Assembly (NCBI GenBank): GCA_016874795.1
Contig: VGTG01000037.1
Coordinates: 1 to 41,981 of the forward strand
From: Deltaproteobacteria bacterium
GTDB lineage: Bacteria; Desulfobacterota; Binatia; UBA12015
Direction of reading: 5' to 3'
DNA length: 41,981 nucleotides
Shown here: positions 34,105-41,981 of the stretch, piece by piece
Layout of the letters: every line of letters begins with the position of its first letter
Position numbering within the stretch: the first letter of the stretch is position 1
Translations under genes and position numbers: made by a program
The notes under the pieces: generated by a model
What the model saw: only the letters and a program-made list of their open reading frames with translations
Told to the model about the DNA's origin: nothing
The model's database searches: none

Positions 34105-35475
34105 CTAATAGAGGGAGGGCCCTTCCGCGTCGGAAACGGGGTCCATGGCTTCGAGACCCGCCGCTGCGGCTTCGCGCGCGAGGCCGAAGAGATCCACGCC
34201 ACCGAGCGCGACGAGACCGACCAGGCCCAGGTTGCCCGCGGTGCCCCAGCCGTACGGCTCCCCCGAAAGCACGAGGCCGAGGATCGGACCCATCGACACG
34301 AGCGCCGTCGAAGCCACGGCGGCGGCGCGATACCCGGGCGAGCGCGGCGCCACACCCGGCGCGTCCGGTCGCAAGACCCAGAGCACGAGGAAGAGCGCCA
34401 GCACGTAGTAGTGGAGCCACGCGAGCGGCGCGGCGAGGAGCGAGATCGCTCCGCCGAGTGAAGCGGCGAGGAGGACCTCCGCCCCTCGAAGCGGCGTGCC
34501 GCTCCCGGCGGCGCGCCGTCCCGCGAGCCAGAGCAGCGCGCCGCCCGCGACGATCCAGAGAACGCTCCAGAGAGGACCGAGCGCCAGCCCGACGCCCTCG
34601 AGAAGACGCGCCGGCGCGAAGTTCCCGTCCTCGACGCGGATCGGGAAGTCGCTCGTCAGGCTCGCCGCCGCTTCCGCCCACCAGAGCCAGACGGAGGGCG
34701 TACCGAAGAACGCGCTCGAAGCCGCGAACGCGCCGAGCGCGCCGAGCGCCAGCCCGACGACGTGGCCGAGGACGCGCGTCTTCTCGCCGCGCCCGACCCA
34801 GAACGCGAAAAGCGCGGCGACGACGAACGCGAGGTTCGGCTTGAACATCCCCGCGAGCCCGAGGAGCACGCCGCCGAGCACGTGGCGCCCACGCTCGCTC
34901 CGCCCGACGCCCCACTGCAGCAGCACGTAAGCAGCCACGAGGACGAACTGGATTCGATTGACGTTGCCGACGCGGACGTCGGAGGCGACGGGCTCGTACG
35001 CCGCGAGCACGAAAACGAGCATCAGCACGGTGGCGCGCGCTCCGTAGCCGAGGCGCACCGCGAGGGCGGCGGCCAGAACGACGAAGAGCAAGAGCGCCGC
35101 GAAGTTGTACGCCTGGCGGTCCTCGTCGTAGTCGCCGGTCAGGAACGGAGCGAAGCTCGCATAGAGGAGCGGAGTGCCCGTCGTCTCGAGGCGCGCGAAC
35201 TTCGTCGCCGCTTGACGCTGCGCCTCGCCGACACCGGGCTGCGCGGCGCGCTCGAGGAAGAGCGCTCCCAGCCGTTCGCGCGCCTGCGCGCCGTAGACGT
35301 CGCTCGCGCCCTCCGTGCGGACCGCCTCTCCGACGAGCCAGAAGTGGTAGAAGTCGATCGCGGCGGTGCGCCGGATCACCATCACGGTCTGGCCGAGGCT
35401 CGCGAGAAGAGTCAGGACCGCGAGCCACAGGACGGGATCGAAGCGCCTCGGCGTCGGCGAGCGAGGACGGGTCAA
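34105..35475 (-). CDS. GT87-like membrane glycosyltransferase
   Basis: A 456-residue polytopic membrane protein with about 10-11 hydrophobic helices. The N-terminal IDFYHFWLVGEAVRT, with an acidic residue after helix one, and the YEPVASDVRVGNVNRIQFVLVAAYVLLQWG stretch match the GT87 family of polyprenyl-phosphate-dependent mannosyltransferases (actinobacterial PimE is a member). A Lys-Pro-containing helix (GLAGMFKPNLAFVVAALFAFW) is also typical. Sugar and acceptor are unknown. The start is TTG 35475. It is chosen because a strong TAGGAGG sits 4 nt upstream, overlapping the TetR stop codon. Together with the TetR gene it forms a short minus-strand run before pheS. Confidence 0.82.
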   Translation of the reverse strand: MTRPRSPTPRRFDPVLWLAVLTLLASLGQTVMVIRRTAAIDFYHFWLVGEAVRTEGASDVYGAQARERLGALFLERAAQPGVGEAQRQAATKFARLETTGTPLLYASFAPFLTGDYDEDRQAYNFAALLLFVVLAAALAVRLGYGARATVLMLVFVLAAYEPVASDVRVGNVNRIQFVLVAAYVLLQWGVGRSERGRHVLGGVLLGLAGMFKPNLAFVVAALFAFWVGRGEKTRVLGHVVGLALGALGAFAASSAFFGTPSVWLWWAEAAASLTSDFPIRVEDGNFAPARLLEGVGLALGPLWSVLWIVAGGALLWLAGRRAAGSGTPLRGAEVLLAASLGGAISLLAAPLAWLHYYVLALFLVLWVLRPDAPGVAPRSPGYRAAAVASTALVSMGPILGLVLSGEPYGWGTAGNLGLVGLVALGGVDLFGLAREAAAAGLEAMDPVSDAEGPSLY

Positions 35476-35482
35476 GCGCCTC

Positions 35483-36046
35483 CTAGAGCCGGCGGAGGAT
35501 CTCGTCGCGCCAGCGGCCCCGTGCCGCCTCGGCCTGGGTCTCGGTCAGCGACTCCATCTGCTCGTCCGTCAGGATCGCGCCCAGCACGACCGCGCCGACG
35601 AAGGAGAGCATCTGCAAACGCCGGTCGATGCTCATCTCGCCGCTGCTCGCGAGAGCGTCGAGCAGCACGCGCGAGACCGGTCCGAGGATCTCGCGGTTCG
35701 AGTACGCCTGCGCGTCCGCGTCGCCCGAGAGCTGCAGGTCGAGCCACATCTTGATCAGGCGGACGTTGCCGGCTGCGAAGTCGAGATAATGCTCGAGCAC
35801 GCCGCGAAGGCCTTCTCCCGCGTCGAGACGGGCGCGGGCTTCGGCGACGTACTGCTGTGCGAGCTTCCGTGCGCACTCGCGGTAGAGCGCCTCCTTCGAG
35901 CCGAAGTAGTAGTTGATCGCGCTCACCGGCACCTGCGCGGCGCGCGCGATGTCCCGCACGCTCACGGCGTCGAAGCCGCGGTCGGCGAAGAGCTTGGTGG
36001 CGGTCTGCTCGATTCGCTCGGCCGACTGCTCGCGAACGTCTGCCAT
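35483..36046 (-). CDS. TetR/AcrR family regulator
   Basis: A 187-residue TetR-type repressor. The N-terminal HTH reads ATKLFADRGFDAVSVRDIARAAQVPVSAINYYFGSKEALYREC, a textbook TetR motif. The C-terminal ligand domain (about 60-180) has no assignable ligand. The AGGACAGGAAG ribosome-binding site precedes the ATG. It is divergent from the zinc alcohol dehydrogenase gene, 141 nt away, and lies 7 nt before the GT87-like gene. Its likely targets are therefore the dehydrogenase and its own operon. Confidence 0.9.
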   Translation of the reverse strand: MADVREQSAERIEQTATKLFADRGFDAVSVRDIARAAQVPVSAINYYFGSKEALYRECARKLAQQYVAEARARLDAGEGLRGVLEHYLDFAAGNVRLIKMWLDLQLSGDADAQAYSNREILGPVSRVLLDALASSGEMSIDRRLQMLSFVGAVVLGAILTDEQMESLTETQAEAARGRWRDEILRRL

Positions 36047-36187
36047 CGTCTTCCTGTCCTCAGTGGATGGTCATGCCGTGGGGGCCGCGTCCATACCTCC
36101 CTCACCGAGGGCACCGGTTGCATGGACCGCGCGCGCCATGGGAGACGAGAGCGTGAGCGGCCGCATCCAGCCCCGGGAGACGAACGC
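36047..36187. promoter_or_regulatory. Divergent regulatory region of TetR and alcohol dehydrogenase
   Basis: This 141-nt region separates the two start codons. It contains a short dyad, CCCTC-ACC-GAGGG, flanked more widely by GTCCAT and ATGGAC. These are candidate operator half-sites but are weak. No convincing -35/-10 pair was found. The region is expected to hold the operator because TetR genes usually bind the gap to a divergent target. Confidence 0.35.
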
Positions 36188-37447
36188 ATGAAAGCACTCG
36201 TGTTCGACGTGAACGTAGACGAAGTGGTCGCGCTGATCCAGGAAACGCAGGCCGACAAGGAGGCGTATCTCGGCGAGCATTCGCCGATCCAGCTCCAGGA
36301 GATCCCGGATCCGACCGTGCCGTTCCCCGACTGGGTTCTGCTCCGGACGAGGCTCTGCGGCATCTGCGGCAGCGACTACAAGCAGGTGTTCATCGACTTC
36401 GAGGGAATCGACAGCCCGCTCGCCACGCTCGCGACGTTCCCCCAAGTGATGGGGCATGAGGTCGTCGCTACGGTCGCCGATACGGGCCCCGAGGTGCGCG
36501 ACCTGAAGGTCGGACAGCGGGTCGTCCTGAACCCGTGGCTCTCGTGCGCGCCGCGCGGCATCCAGCCCGTCTGCGAGGCGTGCCGGGAGGGTCAGTTCCA
36601 GCTGTGCATCAACTTCAAGCGCGGCCGGCTCGCGCCCGGCCTCCACACCGGCACCTGCCGCGACTCCTCCGGGGGTTTCGCGCCGGTCCTTCCGGCGCAC
36701 GAGAGCATGGCGATCCCCGTGCCCGACGAGGTGAGCGACGAGGAGGCGGTCCTCGCGGATCCCTTCTCCGTCAGCCTGCACTCCGTCCTTCGCCATCCTC
36801 CGGCCCCGGGCGACATGGTCGTCGTCTACGGCTGCGGCACGCTCGGGCTCTGCGCGATCGAGATCCTGAACAAGCTGTTCGACGCGAAGGTGTACGCGAT
36901 CACGCGCTTCGAGCACCAAGCGCGCCTCGCGCGCCAGCTCGGCGCGATCGAGGCGATCCCCTGGCGGCCGACGGCGGACCTGGTCCAGCGCTTCGCCGAG
37001 ATCACCGAGGCGCGCGAGGTCCTGCCCGCGGTCGAAGGCGTCCCGGCGCTGCCGATGCTGTGGGGCGGACGCGGTCCGCGGATCGTCTACAACACCGTCG
37101 GAACGGCGGAGAGCATCGAGGTCTCGGTCCGGATCGCCGCGCCCCGGTCGACTCTCGTCCTCTCGGGCGTCGACACGCCGGCGCGCTTCGAGTGGTCGCC
37201 GCACTACTTCAAGGAGATCAACATGGTCGGCTCGAACGCCTTCGGCGTCGAGGAGTGGGACGGCAAGCGGCAGCACGCGATGCGCCACTACTTCGACCTC
37301 GTGCGTGCGAAGAAGGTCGACGTGACGCCGATCATCACGCATCGCTTCCCGCTCGAGGACTACCGGACGGCGTTCCTCTACAACCACCAGCAGGGCGAGC
37401 GCGAAGCGGTGAAGGTGCTCTTCGACTTCGGGACGTCGGCGAGCTGA
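36188..37447 (+). CDS. Zinc-dependent alcohol dehydrogenase (MDR family)
   Basis: A 419-residue zinc alcohol dehydrogenase. The catalytic zinc site includes Cys57 in RLCGICGSD and His90-Glu91 in MGHEV. Four Cys (120, 129, 132, 140) form the structural zinc lobe. The Rossmann motif is GCGTLG (215-220). It is longer than most relatives: about 35 extra N-terminal residues sit around QETQADKEAYLGEHSP. The substrate is unknown. It is preceded by GGGAG and followed immediately by a hairpin that overlaps the CopD stop. Regulation by the divergent TetR is likely. Confidence 0.9.
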   Translation: MKALVFDVNVDEVVALIQETQADKEAYLGEHSPIQLQEIPDPTVPFPDWVLLRTRLCGICGSDYKQVFIDFEGIDSPLATLATFPQVMGHEVVATVADTGPEVRDLKVGQRVVLNPWLSCAPRGIQPVCEACREGQFQLCINFKRGRLAPGLHTGTCRDSSGGFAPVLPAHESMAIPVPDEVSDEEAVLADPFSVSLHSVLRHPPAPGDMVVVYGCGTLGLCAIEILNKLFDAKVYAITRFEHQARLARQLGAIEAIPWRPTADLVQRFAEITEAREVLPAVEGVPALPMLWGGRGPRIVYNTVGTAESIEVSVRIAAPRSTLVLSGVDTPARFEWSPHYFKEINMVGSNAFGVEEWDGKRQHAMRHYFDLVRAKKVDVTPIITHRFPLEDYRTAFLYNHQQGEREAVKVLFDFGTSAS

Positions 37448-37468
37448 GCGCTCCGCTCAGCGGAGCGC
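37448..37468. terminator. Convergent hairpin between alcohol dehydrogenase and CopD
   Basis: The arms gcgctccgct and agcggagcgc are exact complements around a single c. The hairpin starts the base after the dehydrogenase stop. Its centre is the stop codon of the minus-strand CopD gene (37457-37459). There is no T-run, so it may be a bidirectional weak terminator or a stem that stops read-through. Confidence 0.45.
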
Positions 37469-39106
37469 CACGTCCGACACGACGACGTTGGCCTCGCGGT
37501 AGAACACCAGCACCAGCGCGATCAGCACCATCGCGACGGTCGAGAGCGTCCCGGCGATCCGCGAAGCCGGCGGAGCGAGCCGGAGCTCGAGCAAGCGCGT
37601 CGCGGCCATCACGACCGCGAGCGCGCCCATCACGGTGTGCGTCACCTGGACGAGAAAGCTCGACTTCGCCTCGAACGCGGCGTGCGAGTGCGTCAGGAGG
37701 AGAATCCCACCCGCGGCGGCCAGCATCGGGAAGACGTAGGGCAGCCGCGTGCGCGAGCCGCCCGCACGCGCGCGCCATTCGAGGAGACCGATCGCGAGCG
37801 CGAGGAAGGCGGCGAGCCGGTGCTGGAGCACCTCGGCCTCGCCGAACGCGTTCTCCCAGAAGCTCTTGTCCCCGAAGGGCCAGGTCTGGTCGTTCGCGCT
37901 CGTCCGAAGGAAGATGAAGACCGCGAGCGCCGCGAACCCGAGCGGCCAGTGCCGCGCCCACGACACGCCGAGGAGCCAGCCGGCGAGGGCGACGACGCCC
38001 ATCGCGAGGAGGAAGAGGCCCGACACGTTGTGGCTGAAGTTCGACCAGGAGTACGCGGCCGCGGTGCGCTCGCCTCCAGCCACCGCGTATGGATCCGAGG
38101 GATCGATGCTCATCGACTCGATCGACGGCGTGCGCAGGTCGGGAAGCTTCGGCCGGAACACCTCGAGCACCTCCGGCACCGTCGCCTGCTCCGCGCGCGA
38201 GTCGACCGATGGCGGCTGCGAGGAAAGGCTCGCGGCCGCGAACAGGAGGACGACCGCGATCAGCCCCTCGGCCTCGAGGAGCCGCGGCACGCGCTCGCGG
38301 AGCTCGAGCGACTCGCCATGCCCCCGCCAGCGTCGCACGGCGCCGAAGTTGAAGGCGGCGAGCGCGAGAGCCGCGAGCATCAGGAACGCCTTCGTCAGGA
38401 TGAGCGAGCCGTAGCCCGAGCCGAAGAGCCCCTTCCACGTCGCGACGTAGACCCTGGCGAGAGGAAGCACGGGCGCGATCAGCAGCACGACGGACGCGAG
38501 CGCGAGACCCGAGAAGCGCGACACGGCGGTCGGCCAGACAGCGCGCGCCTCGGAGTCGCGACGGCAGAGCGCCGCGAGCCCGACGATCTGGATCAGGCCG
38601 CCGACCCAGATCGTCGCACCGACCTGGTGGAGCACCGTCAACGTCATCAGAAGTCCGCGCGACTCGAGCCGACCCGCCGCGTGCACGAGCCACGCCCCGC
38701 TGACGAGGAGGGCGAGGGCCGCGAGCAGCGTCGCCGACCAACGAGCCCGGCTCTGGGGCCGCCGCGCGAGCCCGCGCGCGAGAGCCGCGGGAACGAGCGC
38801 CAGGAGCGTACGGGCGAGGCCCGCGCGGCCCTGCGTCGTCTCGAAGAAGGTCGCGGCGCTTCCCGGACCGAGATAGTCCGCGAGGAGCAGCAGCTTCAGC
38901 GCGATCTGCGCCGCTTGCGCCGCCGCGAGCCCGATCGAGCCGAGGACGAGCAGCCCGAAGAAGCGGTGCAGGACGGCGGTCGGAACGTGCCGGCGCCACG
39001 GCTGCAGCACGATCGCGCCGAAGACGATGCTCCCGACGGTCAGCGAGAGGCCGACCAGGATCAACCCACCGAGGAGATTGTCGGAGAAGTCGGCGAAGGC
39101 CTGCAC
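37457..39106 (-). CDS. CopD-domain copper-resistance membrane protein
   Basis: A 549-residue polytopic membrane protein. The N-terminal half matches CopD: conserved helices around VLHQVGATIWVGGLIQIVG carry the family's His and Trp, and GYGSLILTKAFLMLAALALAAFNF is the last CopD-like helix. The C-terminal half adds about four more helices, with SWSNFSHNVSGLFLLAMGVV and THSHAAFEAKSSFLVQVTHTVMGA, which contains several His. CopD family proteins take copper across the inner membrane together with CopC. The extra C-terminal domain is not common. The start is GTG 8 nt after the copC stop, so the pair is one unit. Confidence 0.82.
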   Translation of the reverse strand: MQAFADFSDNLLGGLILVGLSLTVGSIVFGAIVLQPWRRHVPTAVLHRFFGLLVLGSIGLAAAQAAQIALKLLLLADYLGPGSAATFFETTQGRAGLARTLLALVPAALARGLARRPQSRARWSATLLAALALLVSGAWLVHAAGRLESRGLLMTLTVLHQVGATIWVGGLIQIVGLAALCRRDSEARAVWPTAVSRFSGLALASVVLLIAPVLPLARVYVATWKGLFGSGYGSLILTKAFLMLAALALAAFNFGAVRRWRGHGESLELRERVPRLLEAEGLIAVVLLFAAASLSSQPPSVDSRAEQATVPEVLEVFRPKLPDLRTPSIESMSIDPSDPYAVAGGERTAAAYSWSNFSHNVSGLFLLAMGVVALAGWLLGVSWARHWPLGFAALAVFIFLRTSANDQTWPFGDKSFWENAFGEAEVLQHRLAAFLALAIGLLEWRARAGGSRTRLPYVFPMLAAAGGILLLTHSHAAFEAKSSFLVQVTHTVMGALAVVMAATRLLELRLAPPASRIAGTLSTVAMVLIALVLVFYREANVVVSDVALR

Positions 39107-39114
39107 GGAGTGCC

Positions 39115-39522
39115 CTACTCCTTCTGCGCCGGCTGCGCCGGCTTCGCGGGCTTCTCGGGCTCGACCGTGAAGCGGAGGACACTCTCCGTGACGTGCCCGT
39201 CGGCCGCCAGCACCTTGTAGCGAAGCCCGTAGTGGCCGGCGGCGAGCGCCGGGACCTTCACGTGGAGCTCGTTCTGCGCGCCGGCCGCGCCGAGCTCGAG
39301 CGGCCGCTCGTCGCCGCCCTCCGCGACGAGCACGACCTTGCTGAGCTTCGTCTCGATCCCCGAGTTGAACTCGAGGACGACGTCGCGCGGAGTCTCGGCG
39401 GGGATCGCCGTCTGGTCGAGGCTCGCGCGCACCACCACGGCATGCCCGAGGGCACGCGGCGGCGCGCCGAAGAGAGTCGTGACGAGAGCCGCGAGCGCGG
39501 CGACGGATGCGGTGGATCGCAT
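39115..39522 (-). CDS. CopC-like periplasmic copper-binding protein
   Basis: A 135-residue exported beta-sandwich protein of the CopC family. The signal peptide ends in PPRALG, so the mature N-terminal residue is probably His27 (HAVVVRASL), the first ligand of a Cu(II) site. The partner Asp-x-His is in LAADGHVTESVLRF. A GGAGACAGGGACC ribosome-binding site precedes the ATG. The C-terminal tail is a PAKPAQPAQKE repeat-like linker. It delivers or stores copper in the periplasm for the CopD protein 8 nt downstream. It is divergent from the DUF3604 gene, 93 nt away. Confidence 0.85.
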   Translation of the reverse strand: MRSTASVAALAALVTTLFGAPPRALGHAVVVRASLDQTAIPAETPRDVVLEFNSGIETKLSKVVLVAEGGDERPLELGAAGAQNELHVKVPALAAGHYGLRYKVLAADGHVTESVLRFTVEPEKPAKPAQPAQKE

Positions 39523-39615
39523 GGTCCCTGTCTCCCGATCCGCCGTCGGGCAGTCAAGCCGCGACCGCCCGGCCCCCGTCGAAGCGCGCCGAGGCTGCTG
39601 ATACGCTCGCGCGCG

Positions 39616-41871
39616 GTGCGAAGCCCCGCCTACGCGACCCTCCTCGCCCTCTCCTTCACGGCGACCGCCGGCTGCCGTCAGGACGAGCCCACGGCGGGCA
39701 AGATCGAGGGCCCCGGCCTCGCCACGGAGACGGTCGCGAAGCGCGCAGCGACCCAGCGTCGCTCCGTCGGACCCGAGAGCGAACCCGAAGCGAGCCCACC
39801 CAAGCAGATCCTCTTCGGCGATCTGCACGTCCACTCGACGTTCTCGGTCGACGCCTTCATCTACTCGCTGCCGGTCTTCAACGGCGAGGGAGCGCATCCT
39901 CCCGCCGACGCGTGCGACTTCGCTCGCCACTGCGCGCGCCTCGACTTCTTCGCGATCACCGACCACGCCGAAGGGCTGACGCCGCACCTCTGGGAGGAGA
40001 CGAAGGAAAGCATCCGGCAGTGCAACGACGTCGCCGGCGACCCGGAGAACCCCGACCTTGTCGCCTTCGTCGGCTGGGAGTGGACGCAGGCGGGGCGGAC
40101 GCCGGAGACGCACTATGGTCACAAGAACGTGATCTTCCGGAGCGTCGACGAAGCGAAGCTACCGAAGCGCCCGATCTCTTCGATCGACATCTCGACCTAC
40201 GAGGAGCAGACGCCGCCCACGTTCGTCCTCGACGGCGCGGCGTCCGCGACGCGGCTCCTCGGCTATGATCGCTACGCTGACGTGATCTCGTTCATCGCGA
40301 GGCTCTCCGATCAGGCGCCCTGCCCCGCCGGCGTGCCGAGCCCCGATCTTCCCGCCGACTGCCGCGAGGCCGCGGTGACGCCGGCAGAGCTCTTCGCGAA
40401 GCTCGACGAGTGGGGCTTCGAGAGCCTCGTGATCCCGCACGGGCTCGCTTGGGGCATCCATGCGCCGCCCGGAGCGCGTCTCGACGTGCAGCTCACGCGC
40501 GCGCAGCACGACGAGAGCCGGCAGCGGCTGATCGAGATCTGGTCGGGCCACGGCAACAGCGAGGAGTTCCGTGACGTCCCCGAGTACGTCGTCGACGCGA
40601 ACGGTCGGCGGGTCTGCCCGGAGCCGACGAAGGACTTCCTCCCCTGCTGCTGGCGCGCGGGAGAGCTCATGCGCGCGCGCTGCGGCGACCTTCCGGAGGA
40701 CGAGTGCGAGCGCCGCGTCGAAGAGGCGAAGCTCTACGCGCTCGAAGGCGGCGTCAGCCCGGACCTCGTATTTCCCGACACGCGCGGCGACGACTGGCTC
40801 GACTGCGACCAGTGCCGCGACTGCTTCAAGCCGGCGATGACGATCCGTCCCGGCGTCACCGCGCAGTACGGAGCGGCGATCACGAGCTTCGACGAGGTCG
40901 ACGAGCAGGGCCGGCCGCTCCGGTTCCGCTGGGGCTTCATCAGCTCGACCGACAATCACAGCGCGCGGCCGGGGACGGGCTACAAGCAGGTCGCGCGCAA
41001 GGTCATGTCGGACGTCCGCGGCCTCGCCGACGAGGAGACGGAAGGCCGCGTCCGCGGCTGGTTCGGACCGGCACAAGAGGAGGCGGGTCGCGCGCAGGCC
41101 GTCGAGGTCGGCCGCATGTTCGACCTCTTCGACACGGAGCGGAAGTCGAGCTTCCTCTATCCCGGCGGCATCGTCGCGGTGCACGCCGACGGCCGGAGCC
41201 GCGACGCGATCTGGGACGCGCTGCAGCGGCGCGAAGTCTACGGAACGAGCGGCCCTCGCATGCTCCTCTGGTTCGACCTGCTGAACGCGCCGGTCGGAAC
41301 GGCACCGATGGGGAGCGAGGTCACGATGGCGGAGACCCCGCGCTTCCGCGTACGCGCCGTCGGCGCGTTCCGCCAGCGTCCCGGCTGCCCCGAGGAGGCG
41401 GAGCGAAGCCTCTCGCAGTCGAGGCTCGACGCGCTCTGCCGGGACGAGTGCGACTACCCGAGCGACGAGCGCCATCCGATCCGCGCGATCGAGGTCGTCC
41501 GCATCCGACCGCAGGCGACCCGCGGTGAGGCCGTCGCAACGCTGATCGAGGATCCGTGGCTTCGGCTCGAGTGCGGGTCCGATCCGGCCGGCTGCCAGGT
41601 CGAGTTCGACGATCCGGAGTTCGCGTCGTCGGCTCGCGACGCCGTCTACTACGTCCGCGCGCTGCAGGAGCCGACGCCAGCGGTGAACGGCGCGGGTCTT
41701 CGCACCGAGCTCGACGGGAATGGCAACGCGGTGCGCATCTCCCAGTGCCACGGCGGCCCCGGCACCGACGAGAGCGACGACTGCCTGGCGCCGGTGCAGG
41801 AGCGCGCCTGGTCCTCACCCGTCTACGTCGACCAGCCCGCGACGAAGAAGCCCGCGCGCGAGAGCTCCTAG
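39616..41871 (+). CDS. DUF3604 family lipoprotein
   Basis: A 751-residue predicted lipoprotein (FTATAGC, Cys19) of the DUF3604 family. The metal-site-like motifs of a PHP-type phosphoesterase fold are present: FGDLHVHSTFSVDAF, ITDHAEGL and the late STDNHSARPGTGYK. Many Cys lie in two blocks (CPEPTKDFLPCCW, then CDQCRDC), probably disulfides. Family members are common in marine and soil bacteria and have no proven function; a metal-dependent phosphoesterase role is inferred from the motifs. The GTG at 39616 is used because it gives the lipobox; TACGCT lies 8 nt upstream. The stop sits inside the right inverted-repeat arm. Confidence 0.85.
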   Translation: MRSPAYATLLALSFTATAGCRQDEPTAGKIEGPGLATETVAKRAATQRRSVGPESEPEASPPKQILFGDLHVHSTFSVDAFIYSLPVFNGEGAHPPADACDFARHCARLDFFAITDHAEGLTPHLWEETKESIRQCNDVAGDPENPDLVAFVGWEWTQAGRTPETHYGHKNVIFRSVDEAKLPKRPISSIDISTYEEQTPPTFVLDGAASATRLLGYDRYADVISFIARLSDQAPCPAGVPSPDLPADCREAAVTPAELFAKLDEWGFESLVIPHGLAWGIHAPPGARLDVQLTRAQHDESRQRLIEIWSGHGNSEEFRDVPEYVVDANGRRVCPEPTKDFLPCCWRAGELMRARCGDLPEDECERRVEEAKLYALEGGVSPDLVFPDTRGDDWLDCDQCRDCFKPAMTIRPGVTAQYGAAITSFDEVDEQGRPLRFRWGFISSTDNHSARPGTGYKQVARKVMSDVRGLADEETEGRVRGWFGPAQEEAGRAQAVEVGRMFDLFDTERKSSFLYPGGIVAVHADGRSRDAIWDALQRREVYGTSGPRMLLWFDLLNAPVGTAPMGSEVTMAETPRFRVRAVGAFRQRPGCPEEAERSLSQSRLDALCRDECDYPSDERHPIRAIEVVRIRPQATRGEAVATLIEDPWLRLECGSDPAGCQVEFDDPEFASSARDAVYYVRALQEPTPAVNGAGLRTELDGNGNAVRISQCHGGPGTDESDDCLAPVQERAWSSPVYVDQPATKKPARESS

Positions 41872-41896
41872 TGCACCGCCGTCGAGATAGCGTCAA
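41867..41896. repeat. Right arm of the perfect 30-bp inverted repeat
   Basis: Exact reverse complement of 48-77. It begins at the DUF3604 stop codon (41869-41871). Read on the minus strand it carries the same TTGACG and CACTAG promoter-like hexamers, aimed back into the DUF3604 gene. Confidence 0.85.
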
Positions 41897-41911
41897 GCAG
41901 ATTGCCGTTCA

Positions 41912-41937
41912 TCGGCGTCCCTCGCAAGGAACGCCGA
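41912..41937. terminator. Hairpin downstream of the DUF3604 gene
   Basis: An 11-bp stem with one mismatch (tcggcgtccct / aggaacgccga) and a cgca loop lies 41 nt after the DUF3604 stop. No T-run follows directly, although the next 30 nt are AT-richer than the rest. It may be a weak terminator or a structural element of the terminal region. Confidence 0.35.
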
Positions 41938-41957
41938 CGAAGGAATATCTGGCATAT

Positions 41958-41981
41958 TTCGAGGAGGTGTGACGCCGCGAG
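41958..41981. repeat. Right copy of the 24-nt direct terminal repeat
   Basis: Identical to bases 1-24 in the same orientation. It follows an AT-rich stretch (aatatctggcatatt) that stands out from the surrounding GC-rich DNA. See the entry at 1-24. Confidence 0.9.

Noticed and set aside
32468-35428. Single 986-residue protein spanning pheS and the region upstream
   Set aside because: Only the part from ATG 34039 is PheS. The region upstream is the GT87-like gene in another frame, and a good ribosome-binding site precedes 34039.

Overview
This window is a 41,981-base GC-rich stretch, packed almost end to end with genes on both strands. It uses many GTG starts and a few TTG starts. A secreted beta-helix protein carries two CGxG...GEECDDGN cysteine-rich repeats of the kind common in Myxococcota and Binatota-like lineages (the former Deltaproteobacteria). 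That feature, the many small lipoproteins and the DUF6502, DUF5666, DUF1614 and DUF3604 families point to such a lineage. The exact phylum cannot be fixed from sequence reading alone. I see no rRNA, tRNA, CRISPR array, prophage, integrase, transposase or plasmid replication gene.

Layout. 98-2151: a DUF6502 protein translationally coupled to a DUF5666-type lipoprotein. 2219-7524: a plus-strand run of an amidohydrolase-fold protein, a 2x[4Fe-4S] protein, a DUF1614 membrane protein, an MprF-type aminoacyl-phospholipid synthase/flippase and a TVGYGD ion channel; the last three overlap by 4 nt each. 7597-10774: a small secreted protein, a membrane-anchored alpha/beta hydrolase, an orphan histidine kinase (minus) and an NTF2-like protein. 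10785-14238 (minus): the beta-helix protein coupled to a haem-oxygenase-like diiron enzyme, then a GFA/CENP-V zinc protein. 14277-14359: a perfect 38-bp-arm hairpin. 14361-18465 (minus): a TIGR04282-like glycosyltransferase, an SDR and a GH38 alpha-mannosidase. 18550-19647: EfpL (the YeiP-type EF-P paralogue) and dCTP deaminase. 19688-21624 (minus): AguB and AguA, which together turn agmatine into putrescine. 21713-26066: a four-gene MacAB/LolCDE-like ABC system. 26080-28716: a small lipoprotein and a GH3 glycosidase, divergent. 28718-29430: a decayed gene remnant and a repeat-rich convergent spacer. 29441-36046 (minus): TetR regulator, GT87-like protein, PheS, PheT and a PI-PLC-like lipoprotein. 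36188-41871: a zinc alcohol dehydrogenase (plus), CopD and CopC (minus) and a DUF3604 lipoprotein (plus).

Three things stand out. First, both PheRS subunits are of the archaeal/eukaryotic type rather than the bacterial type. Second, several genes have a -10-like hexamer ending only 6-8 nt before the start codon, which suggests leaderless transcription. Third, the first and last 24 bases are identical, and a perfect 30-bp inverted repeat lies just inside both ends. Joined end to end, the window would close into a circle of 41,957 bp with that inverted repeat around the junction. Because the gene content is chromosomal, an assembly loop at a repeat is at least as likely as a real circular molecule.
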